NCBI GenBank assembly: GCA_934462885.1
Contig: CAKSJC010000105.1
Span: forward strand, 1 to 6,147
DNA: 6,147 bases
Direction: 5' to 3'
Origin: an uncultured Eubacteriales bacterium
GTDB lineage: Bacteria; Bacillota; Clostridia; Oscillospirales; CAG-272
Position numbers and translations under genes: made by a program. Shown piece by piece: positions 6,127 to 6,147 of this stretch. Each line of letters starts with the position of its first letter. The stretch's first letter is position 1. The notes under the pieces are model-generated. The model was not told where the DNA came from and made no database searches. It worked only from the letters and a program-made list of their open reading frames with translations.

Positions 6127-6147
6127 ATGGCAAAGAAGAAAACCGAC
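6127..6147 (+). CDS. Start of an unidentified gene (3' truncated by window edge)
   Basis: Seven codons, reading MAKKKTD, follow a well-placed AAGGA site. The basic N-terminus is seen in many cytosolic proteins and gives no family. A 78-nt AT-rich gap separates it from the threonylcarbamoyl-AMP synthase gene. No terminator is seen in that gap, so read-through from the upstream genes is possible. A weak TATAAA (6072-6077), with only a poor TTTATT (6049-6054) as -35 partner, is too weak to call a promoter. Confidence 0.6.

Noticed and set aside
6111..6147. ATG 6111 opening an alternative frame to the window end
   Set aside because: The AAGGA site lies inside this frame and is correctly placed for ATG 6127. 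No ribosome site precedes 6111.

Overview
This window looks like ordinary chromosomal housekeeping DNA from a Gram-positive anaerobe, most likely Clostridia (Oscillospiraceae/Ruminococcaceae-like). The reasons are the moderately AT-rich base composition, the purine-rich AAGGA-type ribosome binding sites, a clostridial-style FeoB C-terminal half with a CNACGKQ segment, the coaE-lytic transglycosylase pairing, and an M18 aminopeptidase of the bacterial type. The taxonomic placement is inferred from recognised protein style; no search was run.

Layout: (1) Positions 1-1017 hold the C-terminal half of the ferrous iron permease FeoB. The gene is cut by the window edge. It ends in a long hairpin terminator (990-1037) that encloses its stop codon. 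(2) After the terminator, a near-consensus sigma-A promoter (1077-1105, TTGAAA-17-TAAAAT with an extended -10) starts a run of five genes, all on the + strand: coaE (dephospho-CoA kinase), a membrane-anchored lytic transglycosylase, an M18 zinc aminopeptidase, prfA (release factor 1), and a two-domain Sua5/TsaC-type threonylcarbamoyl-AMP synthase. Gaps are short (overlap or 20 nt, 60 nt, 63 nt, 9 nt) and no convincing terminator lies between the genes. They are therefore probably one transcription unit, perhaps with a second promoter at 2387-2415. (3) After a 78-nt AT-rich gap, the first seven codons of another gene (MAKKKTD) are visible behind a strong AAGGA site; its product cannot be named.

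Functionally the cluster groups core growth genes: the last step of CoA synthesis, peptidoglycan cleavage, peptide turnover, translation termination at UAA/UAG, and t6A37 tRNA modification. They share no single pathway beyond growth and translation.

I found no RNA gene, CRISPR array, mobile element, phage gene or defence system, and nothing that I would call an undescribed system. The points most worth checking are small: a non-canonical Walker A in CoaE (Gly in place of Ser/Thr), the terminator built into the feoB stop region, uncertain starts for the transglycosylase and CoaE, a tiny overlapping reading frame at the prfA start, and the absence of prmC next to prfA.
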